Part shown: in pieces, positions 1 to 11,834 of the stretch
Layout: each line of letters starts with the position of its first letter
Position numbering within the stretch: the stretch's first letter is position 1
Assembly: GCF_051014445.1 (NCBI RefSeq)
Contig: NC_135147.1
Location: 29,912,479-29,976,478 of the forward strand
Reading direction: 5' to 3'
Source of the DNA: Colletes latitarsis
Taxonomy: Eukaryota > Arthropoda > Insecta > Hymenoptera > Colletidae
Length of the DNA: 64,000 nucleotides
Translations under genes and position numbers: made by a program
The notes under the pieces: generated by a model
Seen by the model: the letters and a program-made list of their open reading frames with translations, nothing else
Databases searched by the model: none
Told to the model about the DNA's origin: nothing

Positions 1-886
1 ATTCGAGCAATTAAATCTCGAAATGCAAATTTAGTAATAAATTAATGATAATGTTACATTATCGATATTGCATATTTATTTTATTTTGAAAATGGTTAAT
101 CTCCAAGCATTGTTTAACGTTGTTTTATGCTCGGTTTTGAGATGAAAATAATTTGCCTGCGTGCAATTAGAATACAGGGATCATGGTATTGAGAGGCAGT
201 CTGTATCTAATCACCAAACCGCATAACCACACTAACCAACCTACCATGGCCTCCAATTCCATCTAATGTTACATTATTATTACACATAGATAGTGGTACA
301 TGCTTAAATGTTTAATCATCGTTAATCAATACAGTATCTTGTAGCTTGTTTGTGAAATATCACTATCAAATATATTCGATAGATTTTTTTAGAGAAGAAC
401 TTTTAATTTTGATATATGAAAACATAAATGTTTTAATCAATTTTTTAAATTTTAATCTAAAGAAAAAAATTGTAAGGATATGTAATATTACATGATCGAT
501 ACTGTATTAGTTTATGTTTTTATCATTACGTGTAGCTATGCATAAGGACAATATTTGCAATGGTCATATGAGAACATAGAAGGAAAAAAGAAGTTCTACT
601 ATATAAGTACAGGTGCACAAGACCAGTGATGATGTAATAGAGGTTCCACAGCTCTCCCTATAAACCAAACCTCTTATGAAAGAATAGTAGCTCTAATTTC
701 TGATCTTATCTAACTTATAGTAAACGTTTATTAATATGTAGTCTGATAGAATTACTGTTCTCTGATGTTAATGTTAATAGCACAAGTCAACATGTTTTAC
801 CCTTAATTGATGTTGTAAAAAATTAAATGTTAATAAAATCTTTTAACAATTCTTTTTACTAAAAAGTCTGCTGTCTTGTTTTGCAG
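1..886 (+). other. Intron of RalGAP alpha upstream of its first visible exon
   Basis: AT-rich sequence with no open frame resembling the expected RalGAP alpha N-terminus. It ends in a pyrimidine tract and CAG at 884-886, directly before the exon at 887. The exon opens in phase 1, needing one base from an upstream exon, so this stretch is intronic. Nothing else was recognised. Confidence 0.75.
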
Positions 887-3800
887 AAAATGTGGACACT
901 GATGAGGCAAAGGGGTTCTTTGAAGGCAACTTCAGTCATGTATATTTTATTCTGTACGATTGTTTCGTGTCAGCTGAAACAAACCTACGGCAAAGAGGTA
1001 AGACCACTCACTGACATAAATAGTTTATCTCTTGATAATATGAATTAAAACTGCATTGGCAAATAAATGTATACACAACTACAATTTCTCTTCCTATTGA
1101 TGTTACCGAGTGCAGTTTTATTTATAGAAGTATGACTGTAACGAATGTATCAAATTTTACATATATAATTTTTCTAATCCCAAGTATCATACTTATTTTA
1201 CTATTTGCTTGTTTTCTCTCTATTTTGCTGCCAGAACTTTCCTTCCACATTGGTGAGTAAAAGACAGATGACTATGTTTATGTTCCTGGCATGTTGTAGT
1301 CTGAGTTCTATTAATACAATTGATACATCAGATTGTATAAATACATTGTTGTTATAACTTGGGGTGGGTCGGAAAGTCTCTGTATTCGCAATTTCCATAA
1401 TCGCGAAATTACGAATCTACATAGTTTATTTATTTAATAATCTTTTGAATTCTCAACTTAGAAACATATGTAATATAATTTCAGAAGTAATCCCAGGTCT
1501 ATTTATAACTAGCATGTAGATAGAAAACCTTCACATTGGAGCTTTTTTTTGTATCATTTTTTTTATTCATCGTCAATGTAATGTAATCAAAGACTTAAGC
1601 AGACAAATATGATATATTATCGAAGATATTAACTCCTTTATAGCACATAAAGCAAACAGGGAGGAATTAGAGCAAGTATTGCAGCTCTTAGAGAAAGTTT
1701 TGACACTTCTCCCTGAGCTTCTTAATAGGAGATGGCAATGTCACAGTCTGGCAAGAATTTTGCAAAAACTTTTACATCCTGGTAATAGTTGGAAACTTCG
1801 TAGACAAGCCTTAAGGTACATTAAAAACGTATCATATGTAAATGTTTTGAGTGCATTACAGTGTTGTGTAAAATATAATCTGATGCATGAGTGTAAAAAA
1901 ATATGTTTTAGCGTCGGAATTCTTGCATTTGTCAACATCTGTGCATAATGTGCTCAAAATTAATTTCAGGTATTTTATTTTATGGTACCAAGCGCTTGGC
2001 GAAAATGCACCAGAGCATATACATCAAATGTTTGCGAGTTTGGTACCAGGGTTTCCACCCCAGCAGCCATCTCCTTACAAGTCCGAACGTAAGGCGGATG
2101 GAAAGAGGGATAAACTTGCAAAAGTAATTGGTTGTGATGATAGAGATAAGAAAGAATTTTATGATACGCAATTGTCGCAAAGTACTTTCCATGACAATGC
2201 CTCGAACCAATGTCCCGTCACTCCGGTCGACGGAGGGCCCATTTTACCTCCGCAAAGCGGGGAGAAGCCTCTCGATAACGAGACTGTTCGTTTTTTAGAA
2301 GCATTACTTGAATTTATGGTCACTCAGGTATACTTATATGTTTAAAAACAATACTCGCGCGTTATTTTAGTAAGCTTTTGCTCGTATCTGTGCAGTGCGA
2401 TTTGGTAGCGTGTTACATCCGAGTTTTGTTTCTATCTTCTATACAGGTCATGAAGATAGAATGGCGGGATAAATCTTCACGACAGCACAAGACTTTTCAA
2501 TTTTTGTTAGAACGTTTTAAAGTTGCATACCTTCGTCATATTTGTCCCGAGTTTGACGATAATTTCTCCTTGTACAAACCTAATTTAGAATTGCCTACGA
2601 TGCGTAAACCAACAAATCAAAGTCAGGATAATTATGTATTATGTAAAGTTGCGTTGATAAAATGGATTGCTAGTTTTACGCATATCGCTAGAAAAGATGG
2701 TCTTTTCGCACATCTTTCGCATAGGTATTGCAAACGTTCAAAGTATACTATTACTTGTGCATTGTACCAGCGATGGTATGCGACTGTTGATATAAATATG
2801 TTTCCTTCAGCACAACTCCGAACGAAGAAAATACGGATTCGGAACTTCGTCGCGTATCGGTTACACAGAATTCGTCTGATTCGAGTTTACTGTCGCCCGA
2901 ATCGTCTATGTCTCAACCAGAAAATCAAAATCAGGAAGATAATACCGTCTCGGCCGTTACGCTAGTTAGAGAAGTTCTGTACAGTAACAGAGATAACGTG
3001 AATTTCGTTCACGAACTGTACAGACAAGCATTTCTTCTGGACTTTAATCATGCTGGTGCTATAAGAAAGGCTATAGCCGTTTACAAAGATTGGATTCAAA
3101 TGAATGTGAGTAATCGTTCTGAAATCTGTTATCCGAGGAGCTTTCCTATTATGAAAATGCACATTGTGTTTCTTTACCAGGAGCTTCCTCCGTTCATGTT
3201 AGAATCATTGGATAGTCACAAAGAAAGAGACTTGGACGAGACTTTTAAAAAGGATACGAACGATATTGATAAAAGTCCATCTGAATCTTATCGTCAAACG
3301 AGATTGAGGAACGATTCTTACCTCGGTGCTATACACAGGGAAAATTTGTTTATAAGAGCGGGTTTACAAAATGTTCTACAAGTATTCATTACGCAAGCTT
3401 CTAATGTATTCTTCTTAGAACATTCTGGACCAAATGCATCTCCGACGTTGCTCGAAGAACAAACGGATAGTTGCAAAAGAGTTTTAAACGTGTATCGTTA
3501 CGTCGTTATGCATTCTAGATTAGAACCAGGCACTTGGGAACAGTTGCTTAGGTAAATGTATTATGCGTTATTTCATACCAGTGCAAATGAAGCATGGTAT
3601 ATCTTACGTATCTCTTGATTATTGTCTATTCATAAGGGTATTGCTACAAATAACATCGCTCGTTCTGAACGAGAAATCGTCTCGACGCAAAGCTCAGGAA
3701 AGCATTGGCGGCAAACTTGCACCTGCTATATTTCAGACTTTAATCGTCACGTGGATTAAAGCCAATCTGAACGTAATTATCTCTACCCAGTTATGGGATC

Positions 3801-6800
3801 AGTTTCTGGACGTGTTAACGTCTTTAACGCAATGGGAGGAGTTGATTCGAGAGTGGGCAGTAAGTTAAATAGAGTAAAAAATATTTATTCTATGCATATA
3901 TGCCCCTGTAGATTACAATGTTGTTGTTTCTCTTGTAGAAAACGCTGGATACCTTGACGAGGGTACTTGCCAGGCACGTGTACAATTTGGATTTAAACGA
4001 TCTGCCATTGGATAGACTGAGCGAGCAAAAGACTAAAAGGCGTCGCGGCGTTGGAAGTCGTGCCGCTTCCACGGGGAGTGTCCAACCACCTCGCAAAGGA
4101 AGTGTCGATCAAGAAAATAATGCTGTGACTAAAGAAAATGTTACTGGTAATAAATACCGAAACAACGCTCCACTTATTATTTACGATCTCGGGTTTGTAC
4201 GTTATTTTCAGTAACACGAAATGTTTCTTTGCTTTAAATAGACCATCCGATGCGAGACTTGAGGAAAGTACGACCCCTTCCGCGCAGTATGAGCGACAAC
4301 ACTATATACAATGGAAAAGCGCGGACGAAGCTTCACAGAAATCGTACCCACACAGTGCACAGCGGCATTCCTGGTGAGTAATTCACCAGAAAGCCAGCGT
4401 GTACTTTTTTTCTCGATTAAACTTTGGTGACCTATGTAATTCGGTAGTGCCATCTGTGTTGCTGACAGTGCGTTGCAATTTATTTATAACTTTGTCTCTT
4501 ACTTTTTCGCTTTAATGCCGACACCGGTTTAAAAATAACCAGTCTGGTGTCAGCCAGACACTTGTCTCGTCTCGTCTCGTCTCGTTCATTCTCTTTCCCT
4601 TTGTACCCTTTTATTCGTAACATTCCCCATCATTTCTTCTTTTCTGCTTGCTCCTAATTTCAGCCAACGGATCGTCCGATTAAAGTCATTTCGGTACAGA
4701 CATATTTCTTTCAGTGGTTGTGGCTTATTTGTGTATTAAGTGTAAACAATTTCCACACGCGCAGTACTCCCCCTATCGATAGAGCAAGACATGGCGCGGT
4801 TGTTGTCAAGTGGTTCCACATCGTCGTCAGGAACTGGCAGAAAAATGTTACCGAACAGACGCGCTAAATCCTTGGATAGCATTGTCATAGTCGATAGCGA
4901 ACCACCGTCGCCGCGATGCCCTTCTCCGACGCCCAGCAGTGGGGTTGACAGCAACAAAGACAGTCCGATACAAATAGAAAACATTGACGGCAGTAGTATC
5001 GGTAAGTACACGATTTGCTGCTGTTTGTATTAAGTGGTTGGTCAAGTCTCAGAACTTTTATTATCAATTTTATTCGGTTTCATTTTTTTAAAACAATGAC
5101 ATAACATCGTGTGAGCATATTTACGATTTTCAAAATAATTTTCATGTTTCTTGTTATTTATGACGCATATCTCACAAGTGTAATACTAACAGTGAAATAT
5201 TTTTATTGGGAGAATAATTTATACTTTTACTCATATGCTTCGCTTATATTTCCGCAAATTAACGAGCCTCCTATTTACACGAGAAATCGTTTTTCTATTT
5301 ACATTGCGCGACTCGATATAGTTGGAAATTAAGGTTCCACGTACAATCGTTTTAAATATATTTGTTTCTTTTGATGTTATTTTTTATATTGTTTATTATC
5401 TTTATAATTGCACGATTACTTTGCAGACACTAACGATGCATCGGAAAGGAGATCTGTTATGGCAGGTGGTGGTGTTCGCGGATGGTTACCCGATGTAGCG
5501 GTCGTATTATGGCGACGAATGTTATCTGCCTTAGGGGATGTAAATAACATTCAAGATCCTTCCCTGCACGGTCAAGTCATGGACTACCTCGTTCAACTTA
5601 CGCAAACGCTTATAAAAGTCAGAATCTGTTTTATATTCTACATATTGTCACAACAATCACACTGATTTCTATAATCGAACTTTAACATTACTTTCTTACT
5701 GTGAAATAGATTCGTTTAAATCAAGGTGTATCTGGAGACAATCAAGCAACCCCTCCAGCTCCAGAACTTATACCTCCGTTAACAGTTATTGCTCCATGGT
5801 GTTTTAAGGTTGTTAGCTTATTATCATTTATTGTATTCAAATTACCCTAGTTGGCTCTGGAACTAGCCAACAAAAAAATGTTATAATTATGCACTTCTAG
5901 GCGATACAACTTCCCGATCAATACCAAATTGGTAAATTAGCAGCATACCGTTTGATCTGTCTTTTGACAGTTCAGCCGCAGGACATCAACTTACCGAAAC
6001 AACACTTGACCCTTTTTTATCGCGCGGTTCACAACGGTATCGTTAGCAACGACAGTAAAGTACTACATGTGTTGGTCAAATATACTGGACCCAGGTTATT
6101 CAGTTTGAATCTTCCCGGCTCTAGTCTACTGATCTTGGATTACATTCATGCTGCTAATGTAATATTAAGTAGTCAGGATATCGAGGTATAACATAAATTG
6201 CATAACGGCTTCGTGTAAAAATCGTATGGTTATAAAACTAGAAACAACATGGAAATGTTGCAGGCACCGAGAACAGAAGCTGTCTCAATAATTGGGTCGC
6301 TATTATCGTTGCCTGCTACTACAATTAAATTGCCTGTATTGCAACCTACCCCAACGGATATTCTCACCATGACGTGTCCAGACGCAAAGGTGTTTATTTC
6401 TTTGTTCATTCATCGTTTCGTTGACCCAACAGATTGAAACTCAACCACGGATATATCTTACACAGAACGTTTTATTTTAGGAACATATAATCACGATTCT
6501 TTTAAGAAGCTGTAGGCGTGAACCAACTGGTATCGCAAGATGCGTGGCTCTTTCAAGCATCGCGATGTTTGTGTACCGAGAATTGTGCTACAAGAATCAA
6601 CATCCGCGGATCCCAGAATCTGTTACAGTTCTTCTCTTGGCGCTCAGGGTAAGTTTTTCAAATCTGTTGGAGGCATACGAGTATAGATAAAAGAATAAGA
6701 TCGGTGTCAACAGTTTCGTCGATCTAAAGGGCGTTTTGCATGTTACGGATATAGTTTTTTTTAATTTAAGGGGTATTCGTTGTTTCGGATAAAAATGTGA

Positions 6801-9800
6801 AAGAAAAAATTCGTCTTTTAGCCGAAAGAAAAAATACCTCTTTAAGTAGTAAGCACTATGTAGCGTATCAGTATTAAAATTTGTAGTTGCATTCCCGTAG
6901 AAAGGCGTATTTATCTAACAAAATGTTTAAACTAAGCGTAGTAGACGTGTCATAGTAGTAGCGCGAAATTCAGTATCTCTTCCACTGAGTCTGATCGACA
7001 GCGGGTGCAAGGAGCAGACCGTCGCAGAGCTGGTTTCTGTTTCCCGCTAATGGATCAGGTAGTTTATCTTGGATTAACCAACCTGTGTAGATCCCTTTAT
7101 TACGTGTTGTTACAGTATTTACCTGTCGACTGATGTCTACGTGTCTTTAAGGATGTCTACAACCTTGCATGGTTCTATTGCACGGTCGTGTGTGTAAAAT
7201 GTCCAATGATATTTCAATGTCTGATTCCATTATACCTTACGTACATATAATAGTGATTAACGTGTTTCCTATTTAGTACTAATTCGTGCAGCACCGACGA
7301 AACCACGATAGGTGAATTCTAACATTTAATTCTTTATTGCGTAGGCCAGTCATGCCACTGTCGCACAAGTCGCGTGTGACTCTCTACTGTTGTTGTGCGA
7401 CAAAGCGGACACCCTTTTAGAGCTATATCCGAATGTGCCATCTAAAATAATTCAAGTGAGTTTCGCGTAAAAAATTTAACGAGAAATTGAGTTCACGTCT
7501 GCGTAAATTTCAGATTTTATCAGAAACGCTTGGATATATGAGTACACGAGATAGGCGAGGTCCTTTGTCAATATCAATGTTATTTTGTTTGGGCGAATGG
7601 GCAATGCATCTAGGTCCGGATGTTTTATTGCGTGTATTTCAGGGAAAACCTTTGCTAATGACTTTGTTCACGGTTAGTAATATAATAGAGTATTCCATGA
7701 AAAGTGTACTTTCCACTTTTTCTTATGAAAATAATTTATATATACACAGGTTTTGGATAATATAGTGCAGGATAGAGTTACCAAAGGTTTATTACATTCG
7801 GGTAAAAATCACCGGGACGAAGACGATGATTTCGATCCCGATATTACGTTGGATAACTTAGCCGACGAAATTAGCGTTAAATCACCTCGTCGAGGCAATA
7901 TTCAATCTGTCCAATTAGCAGCAAAAATGGTATTATATAATGAACGCTAGAAAAAAAAAAAAGAAAAAAAAAACAAACAAAAATATGGATTGAAATTAAA
8001 ATTTTCTACTAGGTAATGATGCATTTAATAAATCATTTGGGACATTTTCCAATGGGTATCGGAGCTGCGCGACTATCCTCGTTGGTTGTCGAATTGGACG
8101 ATGTACCAGGAATTGACGGAGATGAATTGTCATCCGCCATCTTTCATGCGCCAAACATACAATTACTGATGTTGTCAAACTCTGTGATAATGTCACTAGT
8201 CGAGCTGGCCGCGTTGGACGCACCTGGCGGTGGTGTCACTGCCGGATTAACAACGGCTCCGTCGTTGGTTAGAGTTTTGTTGCGAGATTTGGCGGGGAAA
8301 GCATCTTGGGATAGTTCGATTTTATACAGCCAACCGTCGGTAGACGATGATGTTCCGATAGCATTTACAAAACACGGTAATGGAGATGCTTATTGATACA
8401 TTAGTTTTGACGTGTATGAAAATTTCGGTTTAAACGTAGCAATTGTTTCAGTCGAATGGAAAACAAAAATACACGGCGACGATTTGAGCAGCGTTACGAC
8501 ATCTCAAACATGTACGCCTCGGCACACGATACGACACCGCGAACCTCACATATTGCCTACGTTTGCGAACGGTGCGAGCGATATGGATAACTTGGACGAT
8601 GTATGTCCAATCTCACAATCTTTAAGATAGAGCATTAAAAGGAAATTCTTATTTAATCGTTCGATTTTTTATCGGTTTAATATTCGATACTTTCAGCTCT
8701 TACAATATATAGGGCACACGAGTCCCGAAGTATTAACCAATCCGGAAATCGCACTGAATGCTCCTGCTAATCCACCACAGGGACATTACTTTGAAAGCGA
8801 AACCATCGCGACCATTCTCAATCAAAGGAATGCGGAACAAGAGCATATCAATAATTGGAATCAGCATATTAGGTACATTGTCTGTGCTGTGTAATGTAAT
8901 TGTGTCAAATCTATCCGTATGTTGTCGTTTCAGCATGTCTGCATCAGCAATAAATCCTCCATCTTGTCGACCACCGCCAGCGCCATTTCATCACTGCCGT
9001 CTTCTGTTTTCGCATCTGGGTCTGTCGGGGTGGGAGCAACGTAGAAAATTACATTTACTGTCTAAAAATGAGAAGCTTTTGCGGGAGCTACGAAACCTGG
9101 ACAGTCAAAGGTCCAGGGAAACTCATAAAATAGCAGTGATTTATGTTAGTCAGGGTCAGGAAGATAAGAACTCTATATTAAGCAACGTTACCGCTAGCAA
9201 AGAATACGAGAACTTTATCGCGAAATTGGCGTGGGAAGTCGAACTTGAATCGCACACAGGTTTCCTTGGTGGTCTCGTTCCTGGGAAAGCATCTGGCGTT
9301 ACCGCGCCCTATTTTGCTACATCCTTCACCGAAATTCTTTTTCACGTGGCAACGAGAATGCCTTCCGACAGTCATGAAAGTTTATTGCAAAAAGTAAATT
9401 TTATTTCACATACATGAAGCAGTACAGATGGCGTGTGCCGATGAAACGAGATACCTTAATTATTTCAGACGCGACATCTTGGCAACGACGAGGTTCACAT
9501 AGTTTGGTCCGAACACTGGAGAGACTATCGCAGGGATATTATACCAACCGAATTTTGTGATGTTTTAATAGTGATATATCCGTTACCCAACAAATTGTAT
9601 AGAATTCAAATTTCCCGAAAGTCGGAGATTCCATTTTTCGGGCCTCTGTTTGACGAATGTATCGTGGAAGATAAAGTTCTACCCGGATTAGTGAGAACAA
9701 CCGCGCTGGCCGCGAGCAGGGCAAAACGGTCTACGCTTACGTTGTATCAACATTAGTAAGTGTTTCGTTATTTATGCCATCGATCTTATTTAATAATCTC

Positions 9801-11834
9801 CTAATCTGAAATGTTTCAGTTACGAAGAGAGAGCGAGGTCCATCGATACTGTTATGAGAAACCATAAAGAAGCAACCACATTTGAGGAATTTACAGCAAA
9901 CGTGTACTCTCCGGTACAACCACCGAGCCCATTCAGCGGAGCTTCTTCCGTATCTGGTTAGTTTGTATATATTAGTAAGAAAACGAATTATAAAATCCAT
10001 TATACATGTCCATAGGGAACTGTCACATAAAATAGCAACATAGCTAAGTGCAAATCCTGTTTATTTGCAGTTTAATTCAGTGCACAGTTTTCATTCTTTA
10101 TAGCAGTCACGAGATAGACTTCTTCTTAGAACGTTTCATAGAAGCTGAACAGCTTACAGCTGAACAGTGAACCTTTTTCAATAGTTTTTGCATGAGCCTA
10201 GACGTGAATTTTTATTATTATTATTATCAATATCACACTGTCAGGATCTACAACAAGCGTGCAATCCACAGCATCGTCAAACCTCGCAGCAGCGCTTATA
10301 GATTCTCATCAGGGTCGATCCGGTCTACGAAGTTCTTCGGCGACGAGCAGCGATAACCGCGCGAATAGAGGTGACTAATTCAGTCCACTAATCCCCACCC
10401 ACCTTGTAACACCACCCAACAAGGTAGTATTATAATTTATTTATTTTTTTTCTTTGTTGTTTTTACCAACGTTTTGTCTATACAAAGTGTTTCTATTGTT
10501 TATTTCTATTTTTTCTTCCGTAAACTACCCGATAGTGGTTCTATATGTTACAATATGTTATTAATAATGCAAAGTTTTGTGCATTGTCTTCAAGTTTCGT
10601 CCAACAAACTCCAAATGATATTTTACACGAACGGATAAACATAACGCTATACTTCTATCGGTTTAAAAAACGGTACAAATAATTATAGCAGTACACGCTT
10701 TATTTTGAGTTTATTCAATCTACACTAATGGTCACTTATAAACAAGACCAGAGACAAATGACAAATATAGTACAACTATTATTTGTTTGGTATTCACATG
10801 TCTCTTAACTATATTTTTGTTTGACAGTCTTACACAATCTATTCAGAGGTAAAATTTCCTTTTTACGTGCATATTAGACATAGACTGGTACATATTTCCT
10901 TATATTCATGTCACATAACAGATGATACTTTGGTTAATGTTGCTTTATAGATCGAGAGTGCAGTACTATGTGTATATAGTGTCTTAGGAAACTCTCATAA
11001 ATTATAAACCTTTTCCTTTTGATTTATAGTTGCGTTTTTTTTTCCATATTGTATTATATTTTATTTTAGTTTAGAACAGAAGTAAGTATTAAAAAGAGAT
11101 GAAAGCGAAGACTGGAACTAATGGATATAGAATGTACAAAAAGATTTATTTGCAACTTGCACAAATATTTCCGAGACTCTATATTTACATGGCACTGTAT
11201 ATTGCAAATAGCTTTCTGTAAATTACATAGTTGTATGTTTCTATCTATAAGTACAGTCATTCATCTGTTCTACAATTTGAAAACTAAGTGTACAAATATT
11301 TCACATCAGTTGTTGTCACAAAAATTTTGTATAAAATCACACAATTCAATTTTTCTAGCTTGCTTGTTTTGTTTCATGAAATCAGTTTTTTTTTTTTTTT
11401 TAATAAAAACGTACAGAAAATAATTGCAGAAATTGTTTAATAGAGGATGTTTCCTTTAATTTGTTTTTTTTTATTTCTATTTTTTTTATTCTTTTTTTTT
11501 ATACAAAAAAATTACTTCAGCAAACTGCACGTTTTGTTTTGCTGTTACATATTTGCATATGTTAAATGAAATCGTTGCGTTTTTGGCTATATATGTAATT
11601 ATTTAGTGTGCTTTGATTCGTGATTAGTATGTGGCAACAAGAACTGGAGCGAATTTTGACACTTTGTTTTCAGTTTCTGATGGAAGCAGGGTGTGGTTTA
11701 GCAACGACACGCCAGAGAGTACAGCACTTCATGGAATTTCACCTAGACCTGTAAAAAAGATGTCGTTTAAAACTGGACCGAAACAAAGAGCAAGCACTCA
11801 ACCTACACCACCTGACAGTCCAAGATATAAATAA
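887..11834 (+). CDS. RALGAPA1: Ral GTPase-activating protein subunit alpha (catalytic), 5'-partial
   Basis: Catalytic subunit of the RalGAP heterodimer, which switches off RalA/RalB-type GTPases (family knowledge; Drosophila CG5521 type). Coding exons read here: 887-997, 1644-1815, 1970-2327, 2447-2724, 2811-3105, 3181-3551, 3637-3859, 3939-4146, 4242-4373, 4765-5001, 5427-5617, 5710-5808, 5901-6185, 6264-6389, 6481-6648, 7345-7455, 7514-7672, 7750-7929, 8013-8376, 8452-8600, 8697-8872, 8934-9393, 9469-9755, 9820-9956, 10245-10370, 11674-11834. All junction phases agree, giving about 1850 residues. The N-terminal block (FFEGNFSHVYFILYDCF, RRWQCHSLARILQKLLH) and mid block (MAGGGVRGWLPDVAVVLWRR) match the alpha rather than the beta subunit. 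The Rap/Ran-GAP domain occupies exons 8934-9956; the motif LGNDEVHIVWSEH holds the presumed catalytic Asn (codon 9484-9486). The first coding exon (about 35-40 residues) is upstream of the window. Confidence 0.95.
1235..1252 (+). CDS. RALGAPA1: Candidate 18-nt microexon of RalGAP alpha
   Basis: Eighteen bases flanked by a strong acceptor (TTTTGCTGCCAG) and a strong donor (GTGAGT). The upstream exon ends in phase 1 and the next begins in phase 1, so inclusion is frame-neutral and would insert ELSFHI between RQR and AHKANREE. Skipping gives RQRAHKANREE, which aligns with the vertebrate KQKGHKSQREE. Splice use is inferred from site quality and phase only. Confidence 0.55.
4563..4586. repeat. TCTCG-type microsatellite in a RalGAP alpha intron
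   Basis: Several consecutive copies of a 5-bp TCTCG unit in the intron 4374-4764. Simple repeat; no function is apparent. Confidence 0.7.
6649..7344 (+). other. RALGAPA1: Long intron of RalGAP alpha
   Basis: A 696-bp intron between the exon ending ALR and the exon starting ASHATVAQVACD. Donor GTAAGT, acceptor GCGTAG. No nested gene or repeat was recognised. Confidence 0.8.
10371..11673 (+). other. RALGAPA1: Last RalGAP alpha intron, or 3' UTR of an intron-retaining isoform
   Basis: The donor at 10371 (GTGACT) is followed in frame by GGT GAC TAA. Retention would therefore end the protein at 10378 with ...NRANRGD. Splicing to 11674 instead adds VSDGSRVWFSNDTPES and a tail ending PPDSPRYK. The stretch is AT-rich, with T-tracts near 11390 and 11460-11500. 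It contains one microexon candidate, annotated separately. Confidence 0.65.
10828..10848 (+). CDS. RALGAPA1: Candidate 21-nt microexon near the RalGAP alpha C-terminus
   Basis: Twenty-one bases preceded by TTTTTGTTTGACAG and followed by GTAAAA. The exon before (ending 10370) and the exon after (11674) are both split after codon position 1. Inclusion keeps frame and inserts VLHNLFR between NR and VSDGSR. Site quality and phase are seen directly; use in transcripts is inferred. Confidence 0.5.

Noticed and set aside
890..1252. A separate secreted-peptide gene start (MWTLMRQRG... with a hydrophobic stretch).
   Set aside because: The same exon in another frame reads FFEGNFSHVYFILYDCF, which matches RalGAP alpha and joins in phase to the exon at 1644. 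The signal-like peptide is a shadow frame.
887..11834. RalGAP beta subunit as the identity of the first gene.
   Set aside because: The N-terminal and central blocks and the LGNDEVHIVWSEH region correspond to the alpha subunit.
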